A DNA stretch of 64,000 nt from NCBI RefSeq assembly GCF_014805625.2, contig NW_023998432.1, forward strand, positions 5,340,414 through 5,404,413, read 5' to 3'. Below the pieces are notes generated by a model that saw only the letters and a list, made by a program, of their open reading frames with translations, had not been told where the DNA came from and made no database searches. This stretch comes from Glossina fuscipes (lineage: Eukaryota > Arthropoda > Insecta > Diptera > Glossinidae). Below are positions 46,701 through 59,534 of this stretch, in pieces. The translations under genes and the position numbers were made by a program. Position 1 is the stretch's first letter. The number at the start of each line of letters is the position of its first letter.

Positions 46701-46720
46701 AGGGATTAAAGCGACAAGAG

Positions 46721-48519
46721 AGAGAGAGAGATTGTAAAAAAAAACAAGTTTGTCACGCACATAAAAATAATCTCTTAAGCATTAACTTTGCTCTACTAAC
46801 GACACAGTAAATAAGAGGCCAAGAGAAAAAACTGCTATAAAAATCTTTAATGAGCTTGTATTGAGTATTCGTAAAAGATTTTTTGAAAGACAGTCTGGCA
46901 GCATTTATAAGAAAAGGGTTTTGGTTCTGTTTGTAATTCTTCCTTTCTCTTTGAAGAATAATATGAATTATTACAAGGTATAGACAGACGAAGAAGAAAT
47001 TATCAGAACATGCGAACAGATTCATGTTGCATAATGACTAAGCCGATGTCCGCTGCAATGACTCCAGAGGTTTCGAACAGGGCAGTATGTACACAGAATT
47101 TAAGAACTTTACTCAATATTGTTTATAGACTCTAAATAACGCTGATATAAACGCAACATGCTAATAATGATAATACCCCGGCCTTACAAATAAAAGTGTA
47201 TACTCACGTTATTACGTAAAGATATGAATCGTATTGTCAAAATCTCTAGCAGATTGCAAAGGAATGTGTTTACGATAAAGAGGCTGTTTTATTTAAATCA
47301 TTACATTCATAAAATTTTGCACCTGTATCTTAAGCTAATCAGTAAGCCAGAAACATTTCAGAAAGTCTTTGTTTTTATGTATGTATGTGCCTGTGATGTG
47401 ATTCTTCACATCCTGCGTTTGGGTTTTCAGTGACAACTTTCTTTTATTTTTGCCTGGCCAAGATCATAATCAGTATCAATTGCATATGTTTAACTCAAAA
47501 TATATGAAAACACAGCGTGTAGTCTTACGAGAATTTTATTTAAAATTATCTCTTAGTGCTTGCTACGACCGCATTAATGGCGTCTCAGTCAACTTCTAAA
47601 GACGGAATCGTCATTTGTTTCTATGACGTTTTTTCTTCTGTAATTAATTAATGAGATTCAATGCTTTTTTTTTTAATTTCAATAACAAAATTATCCAATA
47701 GAAGTAATAACGTGTGAAAATTTTATATATTTTCCGTTTATTGTGTTTACTGTTGTTGCTGCTGTTGTGTTCAACTTCAGCTGATTTTTACGTGAATTAC
47801 GAGTATTAACAAATGTTTAGCCTACAAGTGATGTCAGTACGCATCAAAAAACCCATTTAGGCAATATTTATATTTTCCATAAATTGGACGAAAGCGCGTG
47901 CGTCCATGTGTACCTGTTTGCGTATGTATTGTTGCTGCAAATGCTAAACCAGCTAAAACCAACAAACGCTGCGGGATAACTAAACCAAAATAACATGACC
48001 AAGCAATAAGCGAAAAAAGGCAAGCAAAAGAAAAAAAAAAAACATAAACAGACAGCTACGGTTGTAGCCAATAAGGCGGTACGATCAAGAGCAGCAATCA
48101 TAGCAATTACAACAACAATTTAAAGTGAACCAGCAACGCAAAAAACTAAAAAATCAGGAAAATTGAATTGAAAACAAGTAAAATATCACTTCGATTAATT
48201 CAACCTTAAAAGATCTCCCAACATACACCTAAGCAAACACACACGTCACCAATCTCAGAGATATTGAAACAAAGAATAGCTTTTACGATGCAATTGAATT
48301 TAAGGAGATCAACGTCGTCTGACTGCATAAAAGAAACGAAAGTATAAACCGTATATATATTTATATATAGGGTACGGTGGTTGATTTTGTTGGTTTGTTA
48401 AGCCTAACTTATCGAAAACGAGCGGCCACAATCTTCAATGGAACCAGCACTGCTAAATGAAGTTCGCATATTCCCAAATCACTTCAAATATAATGTGAAG
48501 AGAGCCAGTTAACCTAAAC
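46721..48519. other. AT-rich intergenic stretch
   Basis: A short GA run (46718-46732) lies at the start. I see no gene; short frames such as 46753-47025 have no recognisable domain. A CTG/TTG-rich patch lies near 47750-47770. Confidence 0.55.
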
Positions 48520-48600
48520 AAGTAAGAAAAGTATATTCGGGTGCGACCGAATCTTTTATACCCATCCGTGTTGTCCTACAAAAGAATTGAAAAAAAAGGG
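48520..48600 (+). repeat. second TTCGG...CCGAA hairpin repeat start
   Basis: AAACAAGTAAGAAAAGTATA leads into a stem TTCGG (48536-48540) and CCGAA (48547-48551), then ATCTTTTATACCCATCC. The layout matches 19881-19920, where the stem is kept and the loop differs. I infer the 5' end of another old copy of the same fly repeat family. Confidence 0.45.
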
Positions 48601-51600
48601 AAAATATAAATTTGCATAAACGGGAAAATGTTTATCACCGGTGGATGGACCATAGTGTGAAACATGGGGGGATGGACAAACGAACATGCTTAAAGCAGAA
48701 TTTGAGGTTGATGAAGAATATGTATACGTTGTGAGGTTTCTGACGCCTCTTTCTGGGCACAGCAAACGTTTTGGTAAAATGAATATACCGCTCGTTCTTC
48801 GGTGATGAGCATAAAAAAAGCCAAAAAGAGAACAATAACGAACAAAAACCGAAAATTGTTTTCAGTTCCGTTTAGCAACAATTTAGTACCTAAGAAAACA
48901 AGAACCAAAAACAAGCTAAAGAAGAGAAAACCTATTCAAGCAATAATTCTTAAGCTGCTTGTCGTGTGAAATCAATTGGAAATAATATGCGTACGTACGT
49001 ATAACTAACATCCACCGACGAGCAGACACTAACTGCTTTTAAGCCTTCTTTACTTGAATATAAGAAAGAAGGAGAAAATTTTATATACATGCCACATCAC
49101 ATCATTTGATAAGTAATTCTTGCATTTGAGTTAATGGCGGCGGCTTCTTTTTTGCGCTTTTTCACCGACAACCAAAACGTACATTTCCTTGTATGTGAAT
49201 TTATGTATTCAGTTTGTTCTTTAAAATATTACACCATTACACCGACGCAGTTCAAAAAAGATTTATACATTAATCTGTTGAATTGTGCTATTTTGCCCTC
49301 AGTGCGTTCGCGGTTTCCATTATTTTCCTGATTTTCAAATCTTTATCTATTGTTTATTATACAATAATATATAAAACTTGAACAAATATATAAATTAATT
49401 GGTAGCAATAGCAGGAAAACCATTTCATGCCAAAAAAAATATCTGTGTAAAACATCAGTTCAAACAAATTATGTTCATGAAAGAAAAAAAAAATGATATC
49501 ACCAATTTTATATTTAGAAAACTCTACAATGAGCTATCTAATTACGAAAACTCGGTACTGATTGCGAAAGAAAGGACATAATTGCTAAGCTGTCCACAAA
49601 TTTAACAGCCAACCGTAGAGTAATGGACGTTGAACGATTTTTACAATTCATCCTACATGGGACGTTTAGGTTTCTGTTTGACTTTTACTAGACATGTTTA
49701 TCTGCCAAAGCCTTCATATTAAATTACTAAACTTTGCATTTGACAATTCACACACATGTGCAGAAAATTATAAAATGAAAACCATTGAATTAACCTGACA
49801 CACGTTTTTTCTTGCACTCTGTACATCACAAATTGGCGACGAGAATAATTCGGTTTATAAAATTTTTATGTGAATTAAGTATAAATATAGTAAACCTAAG
49901 TCAAAATGGCTATAAGGAATGAGAACAATGCATAATCATTAATTTTTTATGATACGACATATTTAGTGGAATTTTTTTCAAGCGAAGAACAATGCAATAT
50001 TTGAAAAAACAGGCTAGACATTTACTTTTGTGAAATAAATTGCCTAGAGGATAATGCAAAAAAAACCATACTACTGTTGGAAGTGCCGTTTATTCTACAT
50101 TATATATTTTGTTCAGGGCGTTAGGTGTTGCAGTGAAGGACGTTTTAATAGGTTAAAACTAGATAAACACCATTAAGCAAAGATACATACTTTTTGTCTC
50201 CTTTTGAGTTGAACCCTCACATGATTGAAATTTTCTTGGCACCATTACCGGGGTACTGATGTTGTAAAGTGTGCGATGCTCGGTTAATTTGAGTGTAGTT
50301 TTGTTGCGATGTAAAGTATATAGTGAAGTCTTGTGGTAATTAATTTTAATTGCATCAGTAATTAGCACTGTCATCGATCTAAAAATTTAACACAATATTT
50401 TTCTAGTTTTGACCGACAGGCTAAGATCTCATAGGAGAGATTATTGACCTTCCTAGCGAAGAACCATCTCGGAATTAGATTCGTGACTTGAAAAAGTTCC
50501 TAGATAGAAAAAGCTATTCATAGCTGTGTGAAGCAGTTGCTATGATATTGAATTTTCAAAACAGCTTGGCATGCAAAGTATCAAGACTACTTGCAAGCAC
50601 TGAAAGGAGTTTTAAAGGTAGATAATGAAAATCTGAACGGTGCGTTAAGACGTCGTACAAATTCGTCGTCTAACGGCAGATTAAAGTGACAATATAAGGT
50701 TTAGTAAAAAAAGTTTGATTGCATGAAGTCAAGGTAGTGGAACTTAAATTAGCTGTTTTAAAAATTTTGGATATACATAGCTTAGCCCTTGTTGCCTGTA
50801 TGGTATACGTTTCAGTTGTTTTTTGCAAAAATGGTCTAACTAAGTGACACGCTGTTGGAAAAATTATCATTTACAGACGAAAAAACCCGCTTCGATACTA
50901 ATAAGTTTCTATCAGAAAGGCATGCGCAAGCTACCCGATAAAAGGCAAAAGACCAAAGATATTGAAGATAAATATTTTGATTATTAAGACGACGCAAAAA
51001 GGATTTTTTAATTAATTTTTGATTTACTCAAAAACTACGCAGAATTTTTTAGTATACCTATTAATAGAAACTGTAGTTGAAACCGTATTTAAAAAACTAA
51101 CAATGGAATATCATATATATTGAATATTTGTTTTTGAATTTAATAATTAGTTGTACCATGTTTTGAATTGTAATAATACAAATCTTGTAAATTAATTTAT
51201 CGAAAGCAGGATGTAATCGTTAATGCGAAAGTTAAGCACACTTGAACATTTCTGTACGAGGCCGTCTATATCAATTTTATAATTACGACTTATGCTGCTG
51301 CTGCTTGATTTAGACGAGAAAAAATACTATATCCACAATACCAATAACATTAAAAAAACGACAACAAAACACCTTCCACGAGGAAGCCGTAGAATTAATG
51401 GATTAAAGTATCAAATTTCATTAATAACAGAGTTTTCCTAATTACTTTTATAAACAAAGTAAGTACGCTAACCATACGAACTAAATGTATATGCTCGCAT
51501 ACTAGTTTTTACAAGAAAAACAAGTTTCTTGTGTGTCGACCCTTTTCCTCCTTTAGCCTCTATCCAACAAAGGGTGTACAGTAACTTGAGTTTCGCATTT

Positions 51601-52715
51601 GCTATAAACCAAATTGTTCTTGAAAGATTCGAAGCAAGGAATCGTTTTCACCTTGCTTGTGCTTCCTGAAGTTATAGTAGAAATAAAGAAACATATTGAG
51701 AGGATTAACTCAATGTTATTGAGCGCAGCTCTATCCTTTCACATTTCACATACTACTCAAGCTCGAAAAATTGAACCGATCATAGGGACACGCAGATGAC
51801 CAGGCTGGTAAAATTGAATCAACTTGGAATGCTGCAAAAATGTCAAGAATGTAAATATATTTTAGGTGATATCTAAGAAAATTTGTGGAATATTTTGGTA
51901 CGAACGAAACGAAAATTTCATTCGAATGTCGTATTTAATAATAGCTTAGCAGTATTCTTGATTTTTGTTTTTTAAAGTTATGATGGACGGTGGGTATCTA
52001 AGATTCGCTTTAAAGCGAAGATGTTTCCTTCTCCTTTATTTGGTATTTATATTTATGCAAGTTCTTATATTCTAACATTGCATGTATGGACATCGTTTAA
52101 ATGTAATTTATTAACAATGTTATTGCGTGGAAACTAAAGACCGAGTAGTAAAATTTAAATTAATGTTGCGTCAACGATCTTTTTACGTACATACACTTAT
52201 TCATCCACATGCATTAGAAACTGTAGAAAACTACAGCATATCCCAGCTGACAACAAACAGCAAGAAAGTAAGGAACATTTGTTTTGTAGTAAACATATGC
52301 AAGCTTAGTGAATGGATGGCACGATAAAAGCTTGTAGTTAATGTTAATATACCGCTTACGTATGTGTGTGTCCATGTGTATGTTAGGTTTGATATGCAAA
52401 TACGGAGAGGCTGAAAAGTTTTGAAAAATTTACCTGTACCTACTGGTGATCAGTGTATAAATGTTTTAAATGTTAGCCATTAATTAACACATTACAACCA
52501 GAGTTATTTTATTAACAAATATTTATGGAAATAGTACAGAGCATACGATCGCTTGAGAAGAATAAAAAGAATATTGCTTAAGAACTCTAGCGAAAGGCAT
52601 AACATGAGAATTTTTTAATATTTAATGTTGATATGAAAAGAAAAATGTTTAAAAAGCTTCTTCGTCTTCAATCTGTCAAATCAAAGGGTTTTTATCCATA
52701 AGGAAGAGAAAGCGT
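48601..52715. other. AT-rich intergenic stretch
   Basis: I see no gene I can support. Sequence near 50400-50680 is slightly GC-richer and could be old retroelement sequence, but no motif is readable. Confidence 0.5.
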
Positions 52716-52718
52716 GTG

Positions 52719-52734
52719 GAAGACAGAGAGAGCG

Positions 52735-52777
<43 letters not shown>

Positions 52778-52787
52778 GGAGAGAGCG
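52719..52787 (+). repeat. GA microsatellite
   Basis: A pure GA run at 52741-52772 inside a longer purine-rich GAGA tract. GAGA tracts can bind GAGA factor in flies, but nothing here shows that this one does. Confidence 0.92.
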
Positions 52788-52954
52788 GTTTTATCTATAT
52801 TATTATTTTCTTTTCATCGTGACATCGTGAGTATATACGATATCTCAAAGTTATCGGATGCATCAGCAGTTTCAGTCAGGACAATAATTGAAATGTAACA
52901 TATTAATCATCTTTCCGGAGAAATAGAATACTATTTATTTAAAAATGGTATTTT

Positions 52955-52956
52955 GA

Positions 52957-52989
<33 letters not shown>
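52955..52989. repeat. TA run followed by T run
   Basis: About 18 bases of TA followed by about 17 T. In the minus orientation the A run directly follows the 3' end of the R1/LOA-like LINE fragment at 52990-53690, so it may be that element's poly-A tail. Confidence 0.7.
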
Positions 52990-53690
52990 CTTCACAGGGA
53001 GGGCAGCCGTTTTGGCGCTATTTAAGAGTCTATGTTGACGTTCGTCGTTTCTTTGTTTTCCCATTCTGTTCGCGGCGAACATCATATTTTCAGATCGTGC
53101 AAAATAATTGTCACAATTTTGTCGGGGAGAGGGCACTTTCCGATTTCAGTCTGTAGCCTTGATCGTTCGTTATGATATTTTGGACAGACGAAGAACATGT
53201 GTGCTACTCTATTTTAGACCTATGTAATTGTGCTCTAAAACAACCATTGCCGGTTAATAATTGTGTTAAGCAAAAATCAACCTCACCATGCTGCCTAGTG
53301 ACCCAGGGCCGCAGATCTGGGATGAGCCAGTGCGTCCGGTATCTTTGCTCGCCATGCTCCAGCGCTCCTGCCAATCTTTCGTCAGCCGGCGTTTTCCTCA
53401 TTGCTTGGCCGCACCTGCCGGTTAGTTATGAAGTTCAGCTCTATATTTGCCTTATTTAGCCCAAAGGTCGAATTGATCATCAAAAACCAGTGCCGTATCT
53501 TCCGACACCGAACGATATGCGTTGCAAACCCTTAGAGCATAGAGCCAGTATGCTGTTTGGATGCCTCGTGTATATGACGGTACATCGAGCACCCACACGG
53601 AAGAGCCATACAGCGTACTGCCATCAGTTTTTCACGCTCTTGCCTAGCGCCGCGCAATTTTCGTAGTAACCACGCCAGCGGCTGTGCTAC
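52990..53690 (-). pseudogene. R1/LOA-like LINE ORF2 C-terminal fragment
   Basis: Minus-strand frames read TLYGSSVWVLDVPSYTRGIQ, YALRVCNAYRSVSEDTA and then THWLIPDLRPWVTRQHGEVD, with FCLTQLLTGNGCFRAQLHR. These match the conserved order after reverse transcriptase in R1/LOA-type LINEs (LLYGAPVWA, RVCSAYRTVS, LIPD...W..R.HGE, LTQ.L.GHG.F..YLHR). After LHRSKIE there is a stop and a frame change, with remnants of the C-terminal CCHC region. The sequence is markedly GC-rich relative to the surroundings. It ends at a run of A in the element's sense, like a tail, so it is probably a 5'-truncated insertion, now dead. It may or may not be the same family as the fragments at 25.9-28.45 kb, with which it does not overlap. 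Confidence 0.82.
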
Positions 53691-56600
53691 CTAGGCTAGT
53701 TGCATTTTTTCTAAATATTTGTTCTAAGTATTTTTTCACATTCTTTGAAAATTTGACGAGTTGCATATTATACGTTCAATATTTTTCATATCCATCGTCC
53801 TCATAATATTGAATACATCAATCCATATCGGAACATCCGATATATCTGTTACAACAGTAAGCCCTTAAAAAATCGTTTTTCTTTTTTTATTACCTTTTAT
53901 TTTCAGTTTAATTGAATTTTATAACTCCTCTCATGTCCAATTAGCATCAGACGTTGGTCAGTCAATCTTTTTGTATATTCGGGCAGCAGAAACAGCAGCA
54001 GGTTGAATTTGAAACCAGTATTTAACGTTTTAACATTTCATGGTATGCAGTTAAAGAAAAACCTTCGTTTTCATTAAATCAAATCAAAAAATCCAACACA
54101 TCAAATCACCAACAGACAACAAAGCCAAAAAGTTACATTCAACCAACTTTAAAGAACAGTCAAAAAGCATATCATGAATGAATGAATGGATAACAACGTA
54201 ACCACGTACATACTTACGATACGAATGACTGACTGACAGAATCATATTATTAAAATTAAAACTGAAGTGCACGCAAGCAAAGCTTGTTATTAAAGTTAAA
54301 GAAAATCAAAAAGAAAAAAATGCGCAAAACCTTTTTATAATGAAAAGAAATTCTATAGGCAGAGGAGGTAAACGAATCAAATTGCAAAAAAAAAAAAAAA
54401 AAAAACAGAAAAAAAGACATTCTGTATGTTTTGTGCGCCTGTAATTAGGCACACTTGTGTGGCAGCCAGATGTCATATATAAATATACATTTGTACCCAT
54501 CGCAGAAGAATTTAAAGTACTCTAAATGCATCATTTCCTATGCAACGCCCAACAATAAGAACGAGAGATTCTGCAAAGTAGAAGCATCTTTGTTCAACAA
54601 ATCGATTGAAGTTTATCAGTATGTTCATCCGTCCATACATCCAATGGTTTTTAGCCATGTCCAAGTTGCACAGGCCATGTATATTCTCTGTCTTCCTTCT
54701 TCCACTTGTCGTGCGTGTTCGTCCATTAAATCAAAAGCTAAAACTTGGCTCAAGCACTCTTGGTTCAGTGGTGTAGATTTAATCCAGAAACTAAATCCAG
54801 CCGTGAATTTGCAACTTTAGAAGAAACCGTACTGTAAATAACTTACAAGGCGTATCGGGTATCCTGAGTTGAAACTTAACTCAAGATTTTGTAAGCTCTA
54901 CTTAAGGCACCTTGCGAACGACCAGTTAACTTGTCTTGTATTCATATAATGGGTCCATAAAATTCGCCTCCAGGCAAGTATGGTCTTCTCCTTTGCCTGT
55001 AATATAAAAACAAAAATTTTTCTAAGTTGTGCCAGCAATGATTTTATGGTTTGTATGAGACTTTGCTCTATCAAAAAATGTAATGACGTGAATGATAGCT
55101 GTGCTCATACATACATTTAAGGATTTACGAAATAATATAGTATTTGAAAGCATATACCGTAAACTTAGTCTAAATAAACGAATTTTTAAGTACATAATTC
55201 TTTGCAAGGAATGCATAAAATTTCTTATCTTTTATACATTTCGGTTTATGACTTTCGTAACGGGTTATGTCAATATGGTCTCCTTTACTTAGCTACACAG
55301 TCCTCGATGAATATAACAATTAAGTTCTGAAAATTAACCTAATTAATTTTTAACGTACTCTATTTCGCAAAGAGAAAACTCACAAGATAATGATCTGGAT
55401 TTGAGTGGTTTAGATAAATATCTAATTGCGATGTTTATGTGTTTGTCGGTAATGATCCGAAATCTCCTTCAAGATGAACATAGCTTCCTTTCCTATTGCT
55501 TCTTATAATTTCTCTATTTCTATCTTGTTTATAGCCTACTCCGAGCTTTACGTATTATTTCTATTATATGTTATGTCTCTATCGTTAAGCAATTTGTTTT
55601 TTACTATGAGAGGTAGAAGTTTCTTGTGTGAAAATTCAAGGGTATTTTTGGGCGTTTTTGAATGTAAAGTAAATAATTAATGAAATAAAAATAATAATTA
55701 ATAGTCAAACATTCTCCAATAGTCATTGGATCTGAACCAAGTTTAAACACAAATTGCAGTCTTTAAGCGACTCTCTAAGTTCGACGATTTTAGCAATTGC
55801 TCTTTAAAAAAAATCCCAAACTATTATCGGATACGTTTATATAGCTGTATCGCCAATTATCTGAAATGATGTACAATAACTGATGATCAATAGCGATGGG
55901 TGAGCTCTAAGACACTTGCAAAGCAGAACTGTTTTCCTACAATTGACTTTGCAATTTGCATAGAAAGTTGACCATCTTTAACCGGTCGATTGCAGGTCGA
56001 AAATGGTTTTTTTTATTCATTATGTACAATATGTACATTGAAGGAATTCCAATATCCTTTTCTTTCTTTGTCCTTATAATGGTATATAATTAAACAAATA
56101 TTTATTATTATTAGCGTATAAATAGTTCATTTATATTTACTCTTCTTATGAGAAAAGTAAACTTCAATTCCTACATCAAGCAAAAGAATAATGTGTTATC
56201 ACTGCCTCTTTCGGTTAATCCATTTTATATCCCACACCATTTATATAATAAAAACCAGAGAGTACGGATTATGTTACGATTACCTGGATATGTTTATAAT
56301 CCTAAGAATGATATCCGATGCATCCATCTTTTATTATACCGATCGACTCAAAATCGTGTCCTTGATTGATTTGGGCTTGTGTGTCCACTCGTCTAATGTC
56401 CTTTGGCATAATTTTTTTTCAACCTACAGGTCACAATATTTGAGATATTTTGGCGAACATTATTGTTTTCCTCCATGATAATGTTACGATTGCTTCCCAT
56501 ATAAAATCTAACAAAAATTGTTCTAATTTAATCAAATCTTAAAATTTTCTTCTTAACACTTGCATCTACATCTACTAACTTCAAGTTTACAGAGTTTGCA

Positions 56601-57545
56601 AATTATAGGCATTTAAATGATTTCGACAACATTTTATTTTTATTAGAATGAAACAATAAAGAATTGCAAGACTGTCCTTTATAATAATGAGATGTTTATG
56701 CTGAATTTTTAAAGTTGTGTTTTAACTAATAAAATTTTTTCCGCCGGTTTTATTGTTTATCTCAGAGATAAAATTATATTGCGAATTATTAATTGGTTTC
56801 TAAACGTCTCTTATTAATGAAACTTAATATTCATGAAGCGGTGCATGCGATCTTTACCATTGTTTACGATATGATGAAAATTTTCAATTAAAATACATTG
56901 TATTTTATGGGATATACCTAAAAAATGTTAAGACTATTTTTAATGAACTGCGTAATTGATAAGTTTTCAGAACTTCACGTGTTTAACTAATATTTGTTCA
57001 AACTTCAATGAAAACGGCGATGTAATGAAATAACTTCAATTAATGAACTAATAAAACAGTACGATATCACAATTTGTTTTCTTCATTCTCCGAGAGGTCA
57101 TATCGAGGAAACGTTCCTGTTGTTGCTCATTTTAAGTTAGGGAAACCATTAAGCATATTTCACCTCTTGTCTCAATAGCTATCTGTCTATCAATCTCAAG
57201 GTGAAAGAAATCGTCTTATTTGGCTAATAACTTTTTGTTAGAAGGGCAGTGCACCATCCAATATATAAGATTATGTCCAATATATAAAGTTTCTTAGCCA
57301 GAAATATCAAAAATGAAAATAACGATGTTTTTTGAGCAAAATTGAGCACATTTCTGGAGTTTAATATAATATAAGTTAAATATAATAAACATACATTTTT
57401 ACGCAAATATTAGACGTTTATTAAACATCAATTTAAATTCAATTCATTACTATGCGTTGTCGAGTTTTGTACACAGAAAAAGAATTTGTTCTCACAAACC
57501 GCAAAAAAAACACAAATCGAAATAAACATATCTGAAAACTACACA
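53691..57545. other. AT-rich intergenic stretch
   Basis: I see no gene I can support. An A run lies at 54387-54404 and other AT simple sequence is scattered. Short frames (54455-54820, 55474-55680) have no recognisable domain. Confidence 0.55.
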
Positions 57546-57546
57546 C

Positions 57547-57562
57547 TCGAACCTAGGTTCGA
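57547..57562. other. 16-bp perfect palindrome
   Basis: TCGAACCTAGGTTCGA is a perfect inverted repeat with no spacer, in AT-rich sequence. It could be a binding site for a dimeric factor or chance. Confidence 0.6.
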
Positions 57563-59459
57563 TTTTTAATTTTATGATTAACTACCTTAAACAAAATTTT
57601 TAAAGTTTAAGTAAACTTGGTGAATAAAATAAATTCCAAAAATTTAAAAGTCTTCTAAACTTAGAGCGTTTAAATTTTGTGTATTTTGTATTATAAAATA
57701 GATGTAGTTACCATCACCTTTCTTTTCAGTGTTAACTCTCTTTATGCACGTGCTTTGTTTTGCTGGATCAAACGATTAAAGTATAATGCTGAACGCCATT
57801 CTGGCTGCAAATGCATGAAACAATTTCAATCCAATAATAGAAATAGAATAAAAGGATATTAAAAAATTGACTTTTGCCCAAGAAGAGTGGTATTACGAAC
57901 CATGGCGCAGTGCGTAACTTAGCACTTCTAAACTTCATGACTCTTCTTAATCGGTCACCCAAATTTTTGAAATTTCAAAGTTGAAGCCTAAATTAGAAAG
58001 ATAAATAAAGCAAAAGTAGCCCTTAAGACAAGATGAACGAAGATGATATGCAACGACTTACGTTAGACTGTTAATGATGGCTGGTATTTATAAACTTTGG
58101 GCCATTCTCCGAAACCAGGCATGTCTGCTAAATCCTTATGACAAATTTGAAGTACTGATCTGACTTCAATAAGATGACGCAATATCCGAGACTTCGTAGC
58201 TGTGTTTTTAAAATGCACCGAGCCATCGTTTTCATCTGACCATGAATGCTAGAATGCTTCACGTTCCCAAACTATTTATTAAACAGTACGCGATCGGATA
58301 TTAATTTTTGCGTTTGATATTTGTTAATAGTTTTTATTCTTTCTCTGCCTTTTTTATCCTCTTTCTCCATCGCCCTTTCTCTTTCCCACTCCCTATACCA
58401 CTCTTAGTTTTATTCTCTTCCTCTGACGATCTTTGTTTCTCACATTTTCCCACACGATAAAAGTCTTACATATGTTCTTCATATTCTTTCGTAGCAATTC
58501 TATGTTTGATTTTTTTTTTTTTTTCATCTTAATTCGGAACTAGGTAAACGAACATTACAGTACTTCATATTTAATTAATAATTAATATTTACTATGCGCT
58601 CTGCCTTTAATAAATAATTTAATACATATATGTTAACGTTTTTTGCTTATGTTTTTTGAATTTTATTCACATTCATGCATATATTTTATATAAATTACTG
58701 GCGGAGAACTCATAAACTCCCAATATTGGCGTAATAATGATAGCAATGCTCTCGTTGATGCAATTTTTGTTGATTTACTCGTCTTTACTCGTTTGTTATG
58801 CTTTTTTCAAAGTTAATCTTCTTTTTACCCTTAAAGAGGAGATCGTTTGCTCCTTTCCTACAAATGATGTTTAAGCCTGCAAGAGCGCACAAGCGTTCCT
58901 TTCAAGTGTAATGTCTTTAAGTGAGTTTTAAAGATAATTTTCAGAAATTAGTATACGTTCCGTATGCATAACAGAAATTTATGAGGTTTAAAAAAAGACA
59001 TTTGTAAGGAAATTCTTTTGCTTCTTGTGGTATTAAATCGATAAATTTATACACAAATAAATTTTAGTTGTCAGCTGAAACATTTTTGCTTGAGCAAACT
59101 AAAATTCTTAATAAAGTTACATTCTTTGAGCAATAAAAAAGTATTGCCCATATGTCTTGCTATTTTGCTTAGCGGTTACGCATGGTATTTATTTCGTTAA
59201 GTTTCTCCTGACAGCAATGTATCCCGTATCTGCAGCTGAGTTTTTTTGATGCCACTTGTCACTTAGTGAGCGTGCACGTAATGTCTTGTAAGAGTCATAA
59301 AACTAAATGTATGGTTATTCTTGTCGCCGATACGCACATGACATGCGTAACATGATTTTATGGGCCAAACAATAATCGCATACTTTACTTACAATGCCAA
59401 GCTTATAACTGCATAGCTGTCAGCCATGAACAGCAACATCATCATTGTCAACGTCGCAA
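57563..59459. other. AT-rich intergenic stretch
   Basis: I see nothing I can support, apart from CTTT-rich and T-rich patches near 58320-58530. Confidence 0.55.
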
Positions 59460-59463
59460 GCAT

Positions 59464-59534
59464 GATCATCACAATCACAATCAGTATCACCATCGCCGTC
59501 ACTATCGCCATCGCCATCGCCATCATCGCCATCA
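59464..59534 (+). repeat. CATCGC-type hexamer minisatellite
   Basis: Imperfect units of ATCACA and then CATCGC repeat for about 70 bp, becoming more regular toward the right-hand end. The unit length is six, which would keep a frame, but no long open frame uses it. Confidence 0.85.

Larger units (their letters stand above)
43650..46720 (-). mobile_element. decayed CR1/Jockey-like LINE, 3' end missing
   Basis: On the minus strand, ORF1 pieces (46.70-45.76 kb) are followed by endonuclease, linker and part of the reverse transcriptase (45.66-43.66 kb), all frame-broken. After the catalytic-core region the homology stops without the rest of the reverse transcriptase, a 3' UTR or a tail. The element has no RNase H where the I-clade LINE has it and belongs to a different clade. 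Ends are approximate, since no target-site duplication was found. Confidence 0.82.

Noticed and set aside
53172..53459. 95-codon plus-strand frame in GC-rich sequence, first read as a host exon
   Set aside because: The minus strand carries the conserved order LIPDLRPW, HGEVD, LTQLLTGNG, LHR of an R1/LOA-like LINE.
59464..59534. CRISPR-like or coding repeat at the CATCGC tract
   Set aside because: Units are six-base simple sequence without spacers and no long frame uses them; it is a minisatellite in a eukaryotic genome.
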